Shown here one piece after another: positions 1 to 13,412 of a stretch of DNA of 64,000 nt. A model generated the notes under the pieces. That model saw only the letters and a program-made list of their open reading frames with translations, had not been told where the DNA came from and ran no database searches. Position 1 is the first letter of the stretch. Each line of letters starts with the position of its first letter. Source of the stretch: Corticium candelabrum. Lineage: Eukaryota; Porifera; Homoscleromorpha; Homosclerophorida; Plakinidae. A program made the translations under genes and the position numbers. Where the stretch lies: contig NC_085092.1 in the NCBI RefSeq assembly GCF_963422355.1, positions 470,501 to 534,500 on the forward strand. Reading direction: 5' to 3'.

Positions 1-1
1 A

Positions 2-268
2 GACACACAGGCCGGCAACAGACCTGAAGGAACAAGAGACGGGCACATATGCACGTACCCACCACTTAGTGGAGCAGCAAGACAAAAGTACGATCCGAAC
101 AAACCTCTTGCAATTGGAAGATCAAGTGAAGCGAGCAGCTGCGATGGTGAGACAAAACCAGACGCCATTCGACTGCACAGTCCCGATAGCTACGTAGACA
201 GGGACTACTTACCGCAAGAGGGCTGTTCGTCGGCTCTTGGAACAGCATTTAATACTTCTTGTACGTAG
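2..268 (+). CDS. BAG2: BAG2 co-chaperone, 3' end only (partial, starts left of window)
   Basis: This is the C-terminal tail of a BAG family molecular chaperone regulator 2 (Hsp70 co-chaperone) whose body lies outside the window. The assignment comes from the second copy, where the same DNA (13599 onward) follows directly on a recognisable BAG2 3' exon. Here the BAG2 frame stays open for about 88 further codons to a TAG at 266-268. Between the two copies most differences in this stretch are third-base silent changes, for example in the codons of the PNKPLAIGR segment, which supports real coding. The tail (DGHICTYPPLSG, then PNKPLAIGR, then QEGCSSALG) has no counterpart that I recognise in vertebrate BAG2, which ends earlier. 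It is followed closely by TSP1 gene A. Confidence 0.6.
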   Translation, partial: DTQAGNRPEGTRDGHICTYPPLSGAARQKYDPNKPLAIGRSSEASSCDGETKPDAIRLHSPDSYVDRDYLPQEGCSSALGTAFNTSCT

Positions 269-463
269 TTGTAGTGTTTTACGTGCACGTGACGACCCGC
301 CCAATGAATAATTGAAGACATAGTTGGTCTTAGCACGTGACTACCGGATTTAGCAACAATTAGTGGGTGGGTTGCCGGATTTTAGCTCAACCCTCAACGT
401 CAGTCATTAGCCTGTGTCGCGGCGTTTCCTAGTTAGTTTGACGTTGGTAGACGAAGCGGTGTC

Positions 464-3400
464 ATGATGAGATTTACCATTTTCTTGCAATTTCTTTGTT
501 GGACATCACTACTGGCTGTTGATGCCTATTATTATGTGCGGCCGTCGGCACCAAAGTGTGGAGGTAGGGTAGCCATCGATTCTGGTAGGCAAAGTTTCTA
601 ATTAATAATTATAAACGTTATTTGTATTTAGTGGGTCACTGGTCAGACTGGTCTCCTTGGCAGCCCTCCTGCCCATCGTGTTCAAGTCATGTAAGGCTTT
701 ATTGTTCCTGATAGCCTCGTACCTGACCCTCTCGCGCCGTCGTGCCCGGTTCCCGTATAACACGACAACGCCTGACTTCCGCAGTCCTACATGATGACCC
801 TCGCGTGTTGCGCAATAACATGGGTTCTGTGGTCTGACGAGTCTATGCCTGTAGCGAAATTCCCGGATCTCATCGGCTTTTACATAGACTCGCTCTCTCC
901 GCCTCGTCATTCCGCAGATTGTCAATCCTCGCCGCACTAAGAAATTAATTAAATATTTTTGGGTGTTGCTAGTAGTAGGATGAGAGGGGGGGATTATTGT
1001 TTTACATGCAGCTCACAAATAGTGGCAAGTAAAAACACTTTTGCTTTTAAACTGACAGTTCTGCAAGTACTTCAAAACTTACTAACTACTATAATAGTAC
1101 ACCAAACGTAACGTGACAAGTTACGCGTTGAATAAATCAGAGATCAGAACTAGTACTGTTGACACCAAATTTAACTTGATGGGTGTTATGCAGGAATCAA
1201 AGAAGTAGGTACAGTGTACCACAGCTTTGTCTCGAGACAGTATACTGATCATGTCTTTTCTGCACAAGGTCATACATAGTTAATTGACAACTCAAAAGCT
1301 ACTTCAGGAACTCCATGCCAGGAGTTGTTGTACCTGCATGCTGCTGCTAATCATATGACACCCTAACACACTGACTGACACACTTAACACACTGACTGAC
1401 ACCATGCATGTTAGGCATGTTCACATTACTGAAAGCATGATAAGTCTGCATGGTGCTGGAAACTTATTGAATTTAATTAGCCCTAAATCCTAAAAGCAAA
1501 AATTGAAACCCACTAAAAGGGTCTATAAAATAATAATGTTGAACATTAAATCTCTTCAACTACTACTGGCTAGAGATACCAGTGTATACATTATAAGGTG
1601 ATGGTGTAGTGGACTACGGATAAACAGTCAACTCTAGTGAATCAGACTAAAAGAGACAGACCGGGTTTTGTATATTTAAATTTACAAAAGATACATGGTT
1701 GACTGGGACGTCTGGACAAACTAGACAAAAGTTTACCACGCAGTTTGATGGCGTGCATGAGGTAAAGCAAGATGGAAAATTCTTGCAATAGCTATACATA
1801 CGTATATTGCTTTTTAAATTTTATTTTAAAAATAATTCTGCTGCAAAATTCTTGCTTGTTTTTAACATCAATATACTATGGAACGAATCTGATCGAATCA
1901 TAAAACTAAAAATTTTAGCAAGTTTTAGTTCATTTAATGTGCTGTGCTAGCGGTGGCAGTGATATATCACTACAAATCAATTGACTTTAGCTGTTGAACT
2001 ATAAGTTCGTAACAAGTGGATTCTGTGTCAATTATAGGCAGCAAAGAGATCCCTCGATGATGACAGCATTGAAAGAGATCGACGCAGTTATCCTTATGGT
2101 GGCAGTTATTCTTACAGTGGCAACCAACGTGTTATCCAGAAGCGATTCAGGTCATGTACTGGAGGGAGATGTATAGGGAAAAGGAAATGCTATGGACGAT
2201 CTGCTCAGCAACGATATTGTCCCAGTATAATATATCTACTTCATCGCTTTACTGCAAATATAGTTTCATTTCTGATGTAGTATTGTACAATACGGGCAGC
2301 TGGAGTAGCTGGACGTCAAGTGCATGTTCTGCTACATGTGGACGTGGACTGATCACAATGAAACGAGAATGTAGAGACTCAAGGTGTTTTGGTAAACTAC
2401 CCAGCTGTCCAGGACAATCTGTCAAGCGCCATGTATGCTCATCAGGTTTGAATAAACTACCATACTGTAAACCAAGAAATTTTGGGTGGCAATTTGTTTG
2501 CAGTAATTTTGGTATGGCCTTTGAAGTACCTAAATTAAATCTCTACCTAAATTTTGTGAAAGTTGTCAAACTTCTTAGAGCCAACAGCAATGTCTGTCAA
2601 CATGGTAAATTATTGCAATTATTATCTAACTACGTAGCACTGCACATCTACTATGGTGTTGCTCAACTGCATAAATGTAGTTCTAGTGTACTGTGCATCC
2701 AGCCAGGAGTCTCAAGCTTCCGAGGAGTTTTAACCGAAAATAGATGCTACTGAAACGGAATTTTCAGGTGGTACACAAATTTTTATGCCACTGAAAATAT
2801 CTTAGTTTACAGTAATGTGAAGAAAACAAACGTAGGTACATATAATCACTAACTATAAACTATAAGAGTGAATACATGAATGACTGAATGACTGCATGAC
2901 GTCTCAAATCATTACCATTGGAGTCATAACTGGGCATGAAATACACAGCGTGGAGAGAATGTAAACTCGGCCTACACTTTCTCTCATTTCACTTAAAAAA
3001 TAACTGGGCTACACCACAGCGATCAGATTAAATGCCAATTTGGTCATAAACAATAGACTAAACGACAACAGCAAACATTATTGATTGAAATAGAATCAAC
3101 AACAACAAATAAAGCTTAAGTCCATTACTCTATTTTGTGTCCTTTGTCTACGATTATCAATCATCGAGATACCAAATTGTATGGATTGAATTACAGCATT
3201 GCATTTTGCTTAGGGCCATGTGTACAATGGAGTCAGTGGAGTCAATATGGTGATTGCTCTAAAACTTGTGGTTGGGGTATCAGAACGAAGCACCGAACAT
3301 GCTCCATACCAGGAAAATGCGGTGGTATCTCCAGACGCTCACATATTTGTACAAACGGCCGTTGTCGAGGTACAATAGTTTATCGTACAAACATCCAAGT

Positions 3401-6400
3401 TTATTTCAAATAATGAGCTGTTTGTGTAGTTTGCACCCCTATTAATGGGATATGGAGTGCCTGGACAGCATGGTCACGATGCTCGCGTTCGTGTGGCAAA
3501 GGAACACAATCGAGAAGCAGAGTATGCTCTGGATCTTTGTGTGGTGGAAAATGCATAGGACCAAAGGTTGACACTCGAGTCGTTTCATTAAGTTGCTGTC
3601 CAGTAAATGGCACCTGGGCTGCATGGTCTGATTGGTCAAAATGTATAGGGAAATGTAGTAAAGGAGTGAAGTTTAGGAATCGAATATGCTCTGGTTCGGC
3701 ATGCGGTGGCTCATGTAGTGGTAACAGCCTTGAACTACAGAAATGTAATGCATGTTGCCCAGTGAATAGGAGATGGACAGCGTGGACTAGCTGGACAGAA
3801 TGTACTGTGTCATGCGGAGGTGGCACCCGAAATCGGTCCCGACACTGTTCTGGTTCTCGGTGTGGTGGCACGTGCACAGGCAAAAATGTTATAACTCAAA
3901 CATGTAACAACGACGACTGCTGTCCAGTAAATGGCACATGGTCAGACTGGTCAGACTGGTCAGAGTGTTCTACAACATGTGGTGCGGGCATTCAGCACAG
4001 ACATCGAACTTGCACCAAATCTAAATGTGGCAATTACTGCACTGGACCGGAAACTGAAAGAAGAGTCTGCAGCACCATTTGCTGTCCACGCAATGGAACG
4101 TGGACTAACTGGACAGACTGGACAGATTGCTCTGTTAGCTGTGGACGCGGATTCCAAAACAGATCACGTACATGCCGAGGTCATTCATGCGGTGGTTACT
4201 GTGATGGTCTAGATGATGAAACTCGGGACTGTAACACTGATTGCTGTCCAATTAATGGTACGTGGACTGATTGGTCGGATTGGTCAACGTGTCCAGTAAC
4301 GTGTGGTACAGGGATTCAATCTAGACATCGTAACTGCACTGATTTTGAGTGCGGTGGCTACTGCAATGGACCCGAAGTCGAGGCTCAACTTTGTAATACT
4401 GACTGTTGCCCCACAGATGGAAGTTGGACAGAATGGGAAGAGTGGACAGACTGTTCGGTCGTTTGTGGAGGAGGAACTCGAAATCGGTCACGAACTTGTC
4501 ATGGATATTCGTGTGGTGGCTATTGTGAAGGGTTAGACTATGAAAGTCAGTCTTGCAATACTGAATGCTGTCCAGTGAATGGAACGTGGTCTGATTGGTC
4601 TGATTGGTCAGACTGTCCTGTGACGTGCGGAACAGGCGTTCAGTATCGAAATCGCAACTGCACAAATTTCACATGCGGTGGCTATTGCACTGGACCAGAA
4701 ACTGAAAGCCAACTTTGTAACACGAATTGCTGTCCAGGTAATGGGACATGGTCAGGTTGGTCTGACTGGTCAACGTGTTCAGTCACGTGTGGTACAGGTA
4801 TTCAATCTAGACATCGTAACTGCACTGAGTCTGAGTGTGGCGGCTACTGCGATGGACCCGAATCTGAGACTCAACTTTGCAATACTGACTGTTGCCCAGT
4901 AAATGGAAATTGGACAGAATGGGAAGAGTGGACAGATTGTTCGGTCGTTTGTGGAGGAGGGACTCAAAATCGGTCACGAACTTGTCATGGATATTCGTGT
5001 GGTGGCTATTGTGAAGGGTTAGACTATGAAAGTCAGTCTTGCAATACTGAATGCTGTCCAGTGAATGGAACGTGGTTGGATTGGTCGGATTGGTCAGACT
5101 GTCCTGTGACGTGCGGAACAGGCGTTCAGTATCGAGATCGCAACTGCACAAATTTCACATGCGGTGGCTATTGCACTGGACCAGAAACTGAAAGCCAACT
5201 TTGCAACACGAATTGCTGTCCAGGTAATGGGACATGGACAGATTGGTCTGACTGGTCAACGTGTCCGGTCACGTGTGGTACAGGTATTCAATCTAGACAT
5301 CGTAACTGCACTGATTTTGAGTGCGGTGGCTACTGCAATGGACCCAACTCTGAGACTCAATTTTGCAATACTGGCTGTTGCCCAGTAAATGGAAATTGGA
5401 CAGAATGGACAGAATGGACAAACTGCTCGGTTGTTTGTGGAGGAGGAACTCAAAATCGGTCAAGAGTTTGCCTTGGGCATTCCTGTGGCGGTTATTGTGA
5501 AGGACTAAACCATGAAAGTAAGTCGTGCAATGAAGAATGCTGTCCAGTAAATGGAACTTGGGCTGATTGGGCTGACTGGTCAGCATGCACCGTAACGTGT
5601 GGTGGAGGGACACAAGTAAGACATCGCAATTGCATTGACTCAGAATGTGGAGGTTCATGTGACGGGACAGATTTAGATACCCGCAGCTGCTACACAGATT
5701 GCTGCCTTGTAAATGGATCATGGACAGAATGGTCGAACTGGACAACATGTACGGCAACATGTGGTGGAGGAATGCAAAACAGAACACGGCAATGCACTGG
5801 TTTCTCTTGTGGTGGGTTCTGTGATGGGGAGGATGTCGATGAGAGACAATGTAACAAGGAATGTTGCCCACAAGATGGTGTGTGGACAGAATGGAGTGAA
5901 TGGTCACAGTGCGTTAATATCCGTGGCCGTTACACACAAAACAGAACAAGAGACTGCATTGACATTTCGTGTGGTGGTCAGTATTGTCGAGGTGCCTCAT
6001 CAGAAGATCAAACATGTGACCCACCTTATTGTCTTGGTAAGCAAATATTTGGATTCCAATTTACAATGACCTTTTGATATCTTTTTTTCTAGAATTCCAA
6101 CAAGCACTCATATATGCAAGCCGTCATTCCATCTATGCTCTCCCTCTGATCTGCTTCAGTAATACAACATTATCTCCTCTACTTGTTTACTCCAACAGCT
6201 CGGTTGACATCACATTTGTAGCATATGACCCTGTGACTCAGTATTACTACTATGCTGACCAGACGACTGATTCTGTCTCACGAGTCAAGCAAACTGGTGT
6301 GGCTCAACTGATCTACACTCATGGCAGTGAGATAACTGGCATAGCTGTTGACGTAATGGACAGGTCACTGTATGTGATATCTGGTGAACGTATTGTTTCT

Positions 6401-7668
6401 ATTGATGTGGACATTAGTAGGTCAGTGCGGATCATCATTGATCAAGGCTCTAGCACCAGTACTGCCGCATTCAGTCAACTACACGGAAAACTGGCAGTTG
6501 CCCTTTCCAACATCATAGTACTCATTTCAAGAAACAAATACATTAATCGGTTAACAATCACCGATGACGATGCAATCCAACCTTTTGATATAGCCATTGA
6601 TCAAGACAATGACCAGTTTCTTGTTGCTGGAAATGTTGGCGGTTCTGCAGTTGTTAATGCCATTGATTATGACGGTGCAACTAAGTCTACTCTGAACTTG
6701 CGCACAACCGTTGAAACCCAACTTGACAGAATTGCTGTAGATAGTCGTCATTACTATGTTCCCGTGACTAGAGGAATAGCCGTAATTCCTAAAGACACAC
6801 TGGAACACGACACGGTGTACAACACAGAGATTAACAATATAGTCGACATGGTGACATCATTTTATGCTCCACAGGGTACTGAACAAATGTTGCTGTGTCA
6901 TGTTACTTTCACACAGCTGACTTGTTTGTGTATGTAGGCAACGAGGGTTGTGGCAAATGCCCAACGACTGAGGAGCTCGAACAGTTGATTTGTGACAATC
7001 AGCGCAACTATGGTAAGTAACCCCATATCCACATTCATCCATCAATTCTGCCACCAACACAAACATATTTGCCCATGCAACACGTTCTCAATTAAAGTTC
7101 TTTCTGCCTTAATAAAAAAGTTGATTTACCTCAGGGCTTTGTTTTGCTGCTACACCGAAAGTTGTGTGGCCGTGCTCACTTAGCCATCATGCTTACTATA
7201 GCATTTGCCTGCCTTGTTTTTGTTGTCAGTTCGACAAATGTGTTTTGTTTAGCTTTTGAAGGAAGACTGCTTGATGTAGTCGATGACTTGAGGACTGGTG
7301 CTGTTCACTACACATTCCGTGTAAGACATATCCACAAAGATAGCAATGTGGCTGACATGCTGGGAGTCAGTGTCGAGAGCAGCAAGGGAGATAATGACAC
7401 GGTTGATGTCTATTCACCAACTCATCATTGCTGCAGTGAGCTACATGTTGGGGTTCACTATCTACTGATTGGTCAGGCAGGTGTCAATCGACTCCACCTG
7501 CGTATCAATGATGTAGTATTCGATATGAATGAGTTATCTTCTGGTGAAATAACAAGAGCATCCGCTCAATGTGAGAATGTAGTACTGGTACCTCAAGAAA
7601 ACTCCTTTCAGTTAGGACTTATTGAAAAGTCACTTGGATTGGCAGACAACGACATCAACAGTCCATAA
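464..7668 (+). CDS. Secreted TSP1-repeat / beta-propeller / NTR protein, copy A (9 exons, 1515 aa)
   Basis: Probably a secreted extracellular matrix or signalling protein; I do not recognise a named ortholog. Exons read by GT..AG sites with consistent phase: 464-563, 632-690, 2038-2224, 2281-2445, 3214-3369, 3430-6036, 6093-6875, 6938-7012, 7253-7668. Nearly all introns are phase 1, as expected for shuffled extracellular modules. Exon 1 encodes a signal peptide (MMRFTIFLQFLCWTSLLAV). Exons 2-3 together form one split TSP1 domain with an odd Ser/Tyr/Arg-rich insert. Exons 4 and 5 each give one TSP1. Exon 6 holds 16 TSP1 repeats of 54 aa (WSDWSDWSEC..TCG type with C-mannosylation WxxW motifs). 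Exon 7 is a 261-aa YWTD/NHL-like propeller. Exons 8-9 form a C-terminal NTR (C345C) module, with Cys in LICDNQRNY and THHCCSEL and the YLLIGQ motif. Total 19 TSP1. It converges on the USP14 fragment. Domain names rest on motif reading, not on a search. Confidence 0.85.
3430..6036 (+). repeat. Coding TSP1 repeat array, 16 x 162 bp, with 486-bp higher-order units
   Basis: One exon of gene A made of sixteen 54-codon TSP1 units, each opening CCPxNGxW. Units in the middle recur with a period of three (486 bp): EEW-type, SDWSDC-type, SDWSTC-type. Neighbouring 486-bp blocks are almost identical, pointing to recent expansion by unequal exchange rather than old divergence. Confidence 0.92.
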
Positions 7669-7917
7669 ATAGTATGTCGTCTAACTGAGTAACAGACACA
7701 TGGGGAAACTTGATAGTGAACAGAGTTTTAATGTTTTTGCTAGATTTTTTTCACTACACTGAAATTGACTAGGTAAAACATTGTTGTGTACATTTGTACT
7801 ACACGCAACAAGAATGGGGCATGTAACGATTGACTACAAAAGACTCACAATTTAATGGCACAGTTTACCATAATCATTATTCATATATTATTGCAGTAAT
7901 GTCTTGCCTATACCTTT

Positions 7918-10900
7918 TGAGTCTTCTAGGAGCATAAAGTAGAACATAAGCACTATGCCAGTCACCTGTGGCAGGAAACAACGTGTAACCGTAACACACA
8001 AGTAGCATAACTGGCTGGAGTTACCTCCACCAGAAAGCTTAACAACATCCTCTTCATGAACGGGTGACACTTTATCATCATCAAACATGATCCAGTAGGC
8101 TACACACGCACACGCTCATTAGTCAAACTCCTATACACCAAATAATACTCTGCAAACCTCCTGATCTTCGAACCCATGCTACATAATGACCCGATGACGA
8201 AGAACGTCCCTTATGTGCGAGAATGGCGTTGAGCTCATAATAGCCACTGTTGTTTGATCCAACATCTATGTAAACACATATCTTAGTTCAACAGGACACA
8301 CTTTAGCCTGATGGACATGTGAATTCCGAGTTGTCACAACCAGAGTGTCAACACAACAGTTTACTAAAATATGATACGTACAACAAACTCTAGATTCCCA
8401 CTGCAGATGAAGACTGTGCACGTAGCATTTCCTGACTACCGGGTATTACAAATTTGTCCTTCCTTGTGTCCTGCTCCTATTAACTATGATCACAATAGAC
8501 TACAGCCACCAGAATTTCATGCAGCTAAGATATTATTACACACTATCTCAAGCAATTTCTAAAAAATATAACAAAATCTGAATCCTAGTTGATAAAAATA
8601 CTTCACCTGTTTCTCTACTAGTGAAATATCACACAGGTAGTGTGTGCTTGAATAGCCTATATCTGTATGTGCTTATCACCATACTCTTTAAGAAACCTTC
8701 ACCAACTAATGTATTTGTCCAAATACAAGCCCCACCAAAATTTAAACCTCAGGGCTTCAATTCAAACTGCATTGCAACGTACTCCAAAGTGTTGTTTCTA
8801 ATAAAAGACCCAAACTGAATAAAAGACCCACCCAGCTGCATGTGTACAGGCGAGATTTGTTTCAACCTCCAGCTGAGGCACCTATACTCAACAACCCATT
8901 TGAAACTATCATAATGTTTCAAGTGTACATGGGAATACAACGATTTTGCAATCAGTGGAAGCAACTGGGCTGATGCTGGCAAATGTCACAGAACAGGAGG
9001 AAGACAATCTAGCAGTTTCAAGAGAATCAGACTCTGAAGGATTCACTGCAGTCACCTTGCTGTAACTTTTATGTAGATGGCAATCACTTGAACAACTAGT
9101 AGTGGACGTAATTGACAAGTGAAGCAACTTGCAACTCTCTAGCAGCATGCAGTCAATGTCTTTCTACCATATAATTAAGCCCCTGTCTAAATAACAAGCC
9201 CCAGATCTTTTATTAGTACACAAACAAGCTGTTTGCATTCTATCATTTAATTCAAACCCTGGGGCTTGTATTTGGACTGATACCGTATGTAGTGAGCAAG
9301 CAACACATACTTGTTTGTCTCACCATCATCAAACGAGTAAGGCTCATATTCAATCTTTGCTTCATCAACTTCCATCGTTATTGGCTCATTGGATTCCTTG
9401 TTTTCACTTCCTTCTTTCTACCCAAATGGATGCTGTCTTCTTCCTGTCTGCTTCTGCTGTCAATTTGTCTTCCACTTCCTTAAATTTCTGTCTAACAGGA
9501 GTGAGTTTTTGCTGAAGTCCTGGACTACAAACTCAAACATATTCAGCTTGAGAGGAAACTTAACATCCTGCACAGAAAGGCTACACAATGTAAACACCAT
9601 GTGAGAATTGCACTCATCAAACCTTCAGGATCTTGGCATTCACACGCTCTTTCTCTTTGTAGAAAAACCTGACTAATTGGATTGTGAGATATGCTGGTAA
9701 TCTCTGTACTCGTGACTATTAGATATACAAAGACACCTAAAGCATATAATAAAGGCCAGCTCTACTAATCGCTGTTCTCATGCACTATTCTAGTATAGAC
9801 AGCATTCGTTCCGAGTGAAGGTAATCGTTTTGTAATCTGTTCTTGAAGTCGCTGCATAGAAAAGTACTAAGCTTTTGTTGGAAAAAATGATAACAAATTC
9901 TTACAGATCTTAGTCCTGTCTCCATGTATTTTACTTCTGCAAAACAACAGCAAACTTGTAAACAAGTCTGCAGCATCCACACTATCGTGATTTATCTTGT
10001 GTTTACAAATGTGTAAAAGTGACTGATTCCTGCTTGTCAGAAAAATTATGAGATTGCCTATCATCATTATCACAGTGATACATGTACAAGTCAACTTTAT
10101 TATCTGTGATACTAATTTGTGATATTACACATAAGCTGTGAGCCATTGTCAAGCAGACTTGTACCAGCAATACTCACAAAAATATTGCCAAAATAGCAGT
10201 GCATATTATCATGATTATTACATAATCCGCACGTGTGTTTAAAGTCAAAATCAATAATTCAGGACGTTAAGTCAGGTTTTGAGCAGCCAAGGCATTTCTC
10301 TGTATATTTAGAAGACCTAGAAGTTCCCTTTGATTTTTATGAGCTTTGTTGCCTACAGTTCTACAGTTAGTAGTTTACTGTTGCTGTGTTAAGGGATATC
10401 GATACATTAATCACTACACCTTTCATGATAGTGGCAATGTGAGACTTCATTGCCAGCTATACACATGGTATAGTATTTCTGTAGAAGTTATCAGTACTCT
10501 GGCTATACGCATACAAGCTCTGATGTTGAAAAGCCTTCCTTGCAAACGAGGGGCAATGAAACGTCGCTTGCCTACGTAGCTTCTCTGCTATTAAGATGTG
10601 AATACTTTCTCCTATAAGCTCATGCCCAACCTGCGTTAACGGGTGTTAACAATTTTTTTACCTTGAGAAATATAGCATCCTAGTTGAAACAGGTATTCTA
10701 CTGTTGACGTCTCATGCAGCTTCATCGGGTGCCTCAATACATTTCCATATATTACTCATTTCTAACCCTAATAGAAAGGTCATTTACATCATACCAATGT
10801 ATCACAACTGCTAATACAAACAGACCAAAATACTGCTCTATTATGTTACTCTTGCTATACGTCTTCGCTACAGATGCTGCCTCAACTGCCATATCTGCAG

Positions 10901-11355
10901 TTTCACCCTCAACTGTAACATCCTTAGAGCAAAATGAATTAGAAAGACTACTTGACGACACTCATTAAAGCTGACTCACAGCTGCAAGCCTATCAGGCTG
11001 ACCGAGTAACTTTTCTGAAAGCAGTTTGACAACTTGTGTCCACAATTCATTGGCATCCTACAAGATCACATTCATAATATGCTCTACAAACTGATATCAA
11101 TAAACCAACATCATTACCTGCTGTTTCCACACGCCGTTCTCTGCTTTTCTGCATAATGAGGGTACACTGCATGAAGCACCTAAATGTAACAAAACAAAAC
11201 AAAACACAATTTAATTAATTAACAATTAATTAATTAGAAAACACCAAATACAACAGTACAACCACACTTATGTACATTTTATATTACCTGCAACATTATT
11301 ATGGGTAGATATCCTTCTGCTGTTTTGTCCATCCCTCTGAATGTCTCTCTGATTG
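7918..11355 (-). pseudogene. USP14: USP14 3' fragment, duplicated and decayed
   Basis: This matches exons 7-19 of the complete USP14 at 24031-27471 but has no exons 1-6, so it lacks the ubiquitin-like domain and the catalytic cysteine. The catalytic-histidine exon (GHYVAW) and the WIMFDDDKVSPV segment are still readable near 8040-8270. Breaks relative to the intact copy include a missing T in the exon 8 equivalent (about 11150), a changed stretch in the exon 12 equivalent (about 10460) that brings in an early stop, and a one-base loss in the last exon (about 7927) that replaces the normal stop with a longer tail. With no promoter or 5' exons it is best read as a dead by-product of the tandem duplication. 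Confidence 0.88.
8718..9276. mobile_element. MITE in USP14 intron (copy 1)
   Basis: The segment starts TCCAAATACAAGCCCC and ends in its reverse complement. Inner parts of the two arms, around the 'caagcccc' and 'aataaaaga' words, also pair. The same element sits at the orthologous place in the second USP14 copy, so it inserted before the tandem duplication. No coding capacity is seen. The family is not identified. Confidence 0.6.
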
Positions 11356-11639
11356 CTGAAAACACAATATGTATGTATTTCATTACACTCCACAAAGCCA
11401 ACAAACAAGAAATCACCATAAGCACTAAATTATTTTAGTGCCTCCATGCACACAAAATAGTAATAAGCACAAGCAGTTATGTAACTGGGAACTGAGTGTG
11501 TATTATGAGGTCCTGGATAAACTTGAGATCAATCAGGGCCAAGTCCTCGCGTGCTCTGCACACATCCTGGCCTAAGAGTGGACGCAGGTAAGTCTTGAGA
11601 AGGAGCTAGAGCTTAGTAGTAATAGGTCAACTGCGTTCC

Positions 11640-11715
11640 TCTGTCCAGCGTGCACGTGTGCACACACACGCACACATACACATGTGTACGCACAGACTCA
11701 GACACAGAAACAGAC

Positions 11716-11746
<31 letters not shown>

Positions 11747-11790
11747 CACACACACACTCAGACACAGAGACACAGACTCAGACACACAAA
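11640..11790. repeat. CA/GACA microsatellite at the duplication junction
   Basis: Short CA, GACA and ACTCAGACACAG words follow a stretch identical to USP14 intron 6 (27743 onward). Immediately to the right, DNA belongs to BAG2. This is therefore the breakpoint at which the USP14 intron was joined to the BAG2 intron. Confidence 0.85.
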
Positions 11791-11828
11791 AGTTTAATTG
11801 CATCTCATGCGGTGATTCACGTCTTTAG

Positions 11829-13381
11829 ATGGATCTCCAAAAGATCAAATAACGGCGCTCTTAGATGATCTCGAACTCCGTGTTGAAAAATACGAGAAAT
11901 GGCCGTTCAGGTGGAGGACGGGAAAGAACAATCACTTCAGACTCTGTGTGAGTTGCAGGATGGTGTCGATATGAATAGACTATTAGAGGTAGATAAGGAA
12001 GAAATAAAGATGACAGCAGAAAGAGTGATGAATCATTGTCTTACCATCTCGGTTCAAGTAGAGACGATAAGAAGCAAAGAACAAGAGTCTGCCTGGCAGG
12101 CAATTAGTAAAGTCATAAAAGAACTGGCAGACAAGAGCGAAGTAGACGTTAGCAGTAAGTTAGATGCTGTACATTGTCATTATTATTATTTTATATAGAT
12201 AGGCAATGTGCTCATGCACGGACTCTATTGACAATAAATTGATAATTAATAATATTTTCTACATTAATATTTTCATATTATTATTACATAATAGCATTAA
12301 TTAATTAATTGACAATTATTAATTACAGCTGGAAAGTACGTCAAGTATACTGATCAGTAAGAACCAAATTGAGCATTTGGAATGACTAATTTGACTAAAG
12401 AACCTGACATGCATTCACGTGACTGTCATGAAATTGATCACTTTGTCTTATTAGAATGCCATGCAGTTTGTAGATGGTAAATACATTGATGAAAGGCAGG
12501 CACTAGTATATTGTGCATCAACAAAAGGCACAACTAGAAACTAAGAAATTGAATTTGTTGCTTTTATGGCAGCATAATCCATAATATTATTCAAGGCTTT
12601 CTGCTAGTAGTTGGACATTGCATGGTGACATAATTAATTAGTACTAGCACACGCAAATACACAATGTACTGTGTATAGTACTATTGTGTTCCCTGTCCTT
12701 CTCACAAGGTAACATTGTTATTGCCAAAGACGTCTGTAATAACCTAAGAAATCATTCCTCATTCATTCATTCTAGTGCAGTACCCTTATAGCTTGTCCTT
12801 AGATTCTTGGCAGAAACAGTGACTTTCATAACTAAAACTCTTCAGATCATGTCAGGAAGATGAACACACATTTTGAGTCAATCCAATTCATAACAGCAAC
12901 CTTTACCATTACTGTTTCCTGTTGTGATGACATGGTCATCAAACACACGAGGAAGACAATGAACATGAATTACTCTTGACTAGACAAATTGGTAACTGAA
13001 TGCAGAGAGTTACTGAAACGGTAGCCAATGAAAATTTGAGCATTTAAATAATGGGTCAATTATAAAACAACCAATAGTTATTGCTTAGTCTCGTGATCTT
13101 TTCTGTTGCAGTTGCATGCCCAGCTGTCAGCTAACCAACACCAAATGATTGTCACATGTACAAATAGGATATGTACATGTAGTGCATAGATTGAAATAGA
13201 AGAGAAACATCTAAAAACATTTTATTATTACAGTAGCTTGTTCAGTTTGAGTATTGATTACCCTTAGAAACTGTGGAGGTAAGTATATAGACACATTTCA
13301 AGCTATACCTTGCTTATCTTTATTAATTAATTAAACATGCAATCCTATCTGTAACATAACTTTCAAATAAATTAATTATAT

Positions 13382-13412
<31 letters not shown>

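Larger units (their letters stand above)
1..11790. repeat. Tandem duplication, copy 1 (left unit)
   Basis: Window base 1 onward aligns base-for-base with DNA starting at 13599, with a few percent difference. The alignment runs through TSP1 gene A and the 3' half of USP14 up to the CA/GACA microsatellite near 11640-11790. Copy 2 lies at about 13599-27900. The left end of this unit is outside the window. Differences between copies include small intron indels, for example an extra block at about 718-770 in copy 1, and one large insertion present only in copy 2. Confidence 0.93.

Noticed and set aside
602-937. 111-codon minus-strand frame beside exon 2 of TSP1 gene A
   Set aside because: It overlaps exon 2 and intron 1; the second gene copy breaks it with an indel, and it resembles no protein.
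3931-4212. Many 60-200 codon frames on both strands in the TSP1 arrays
   Set aside because: They repeat with the 162/486-bp period and are shadows of the real TSP1 frame.
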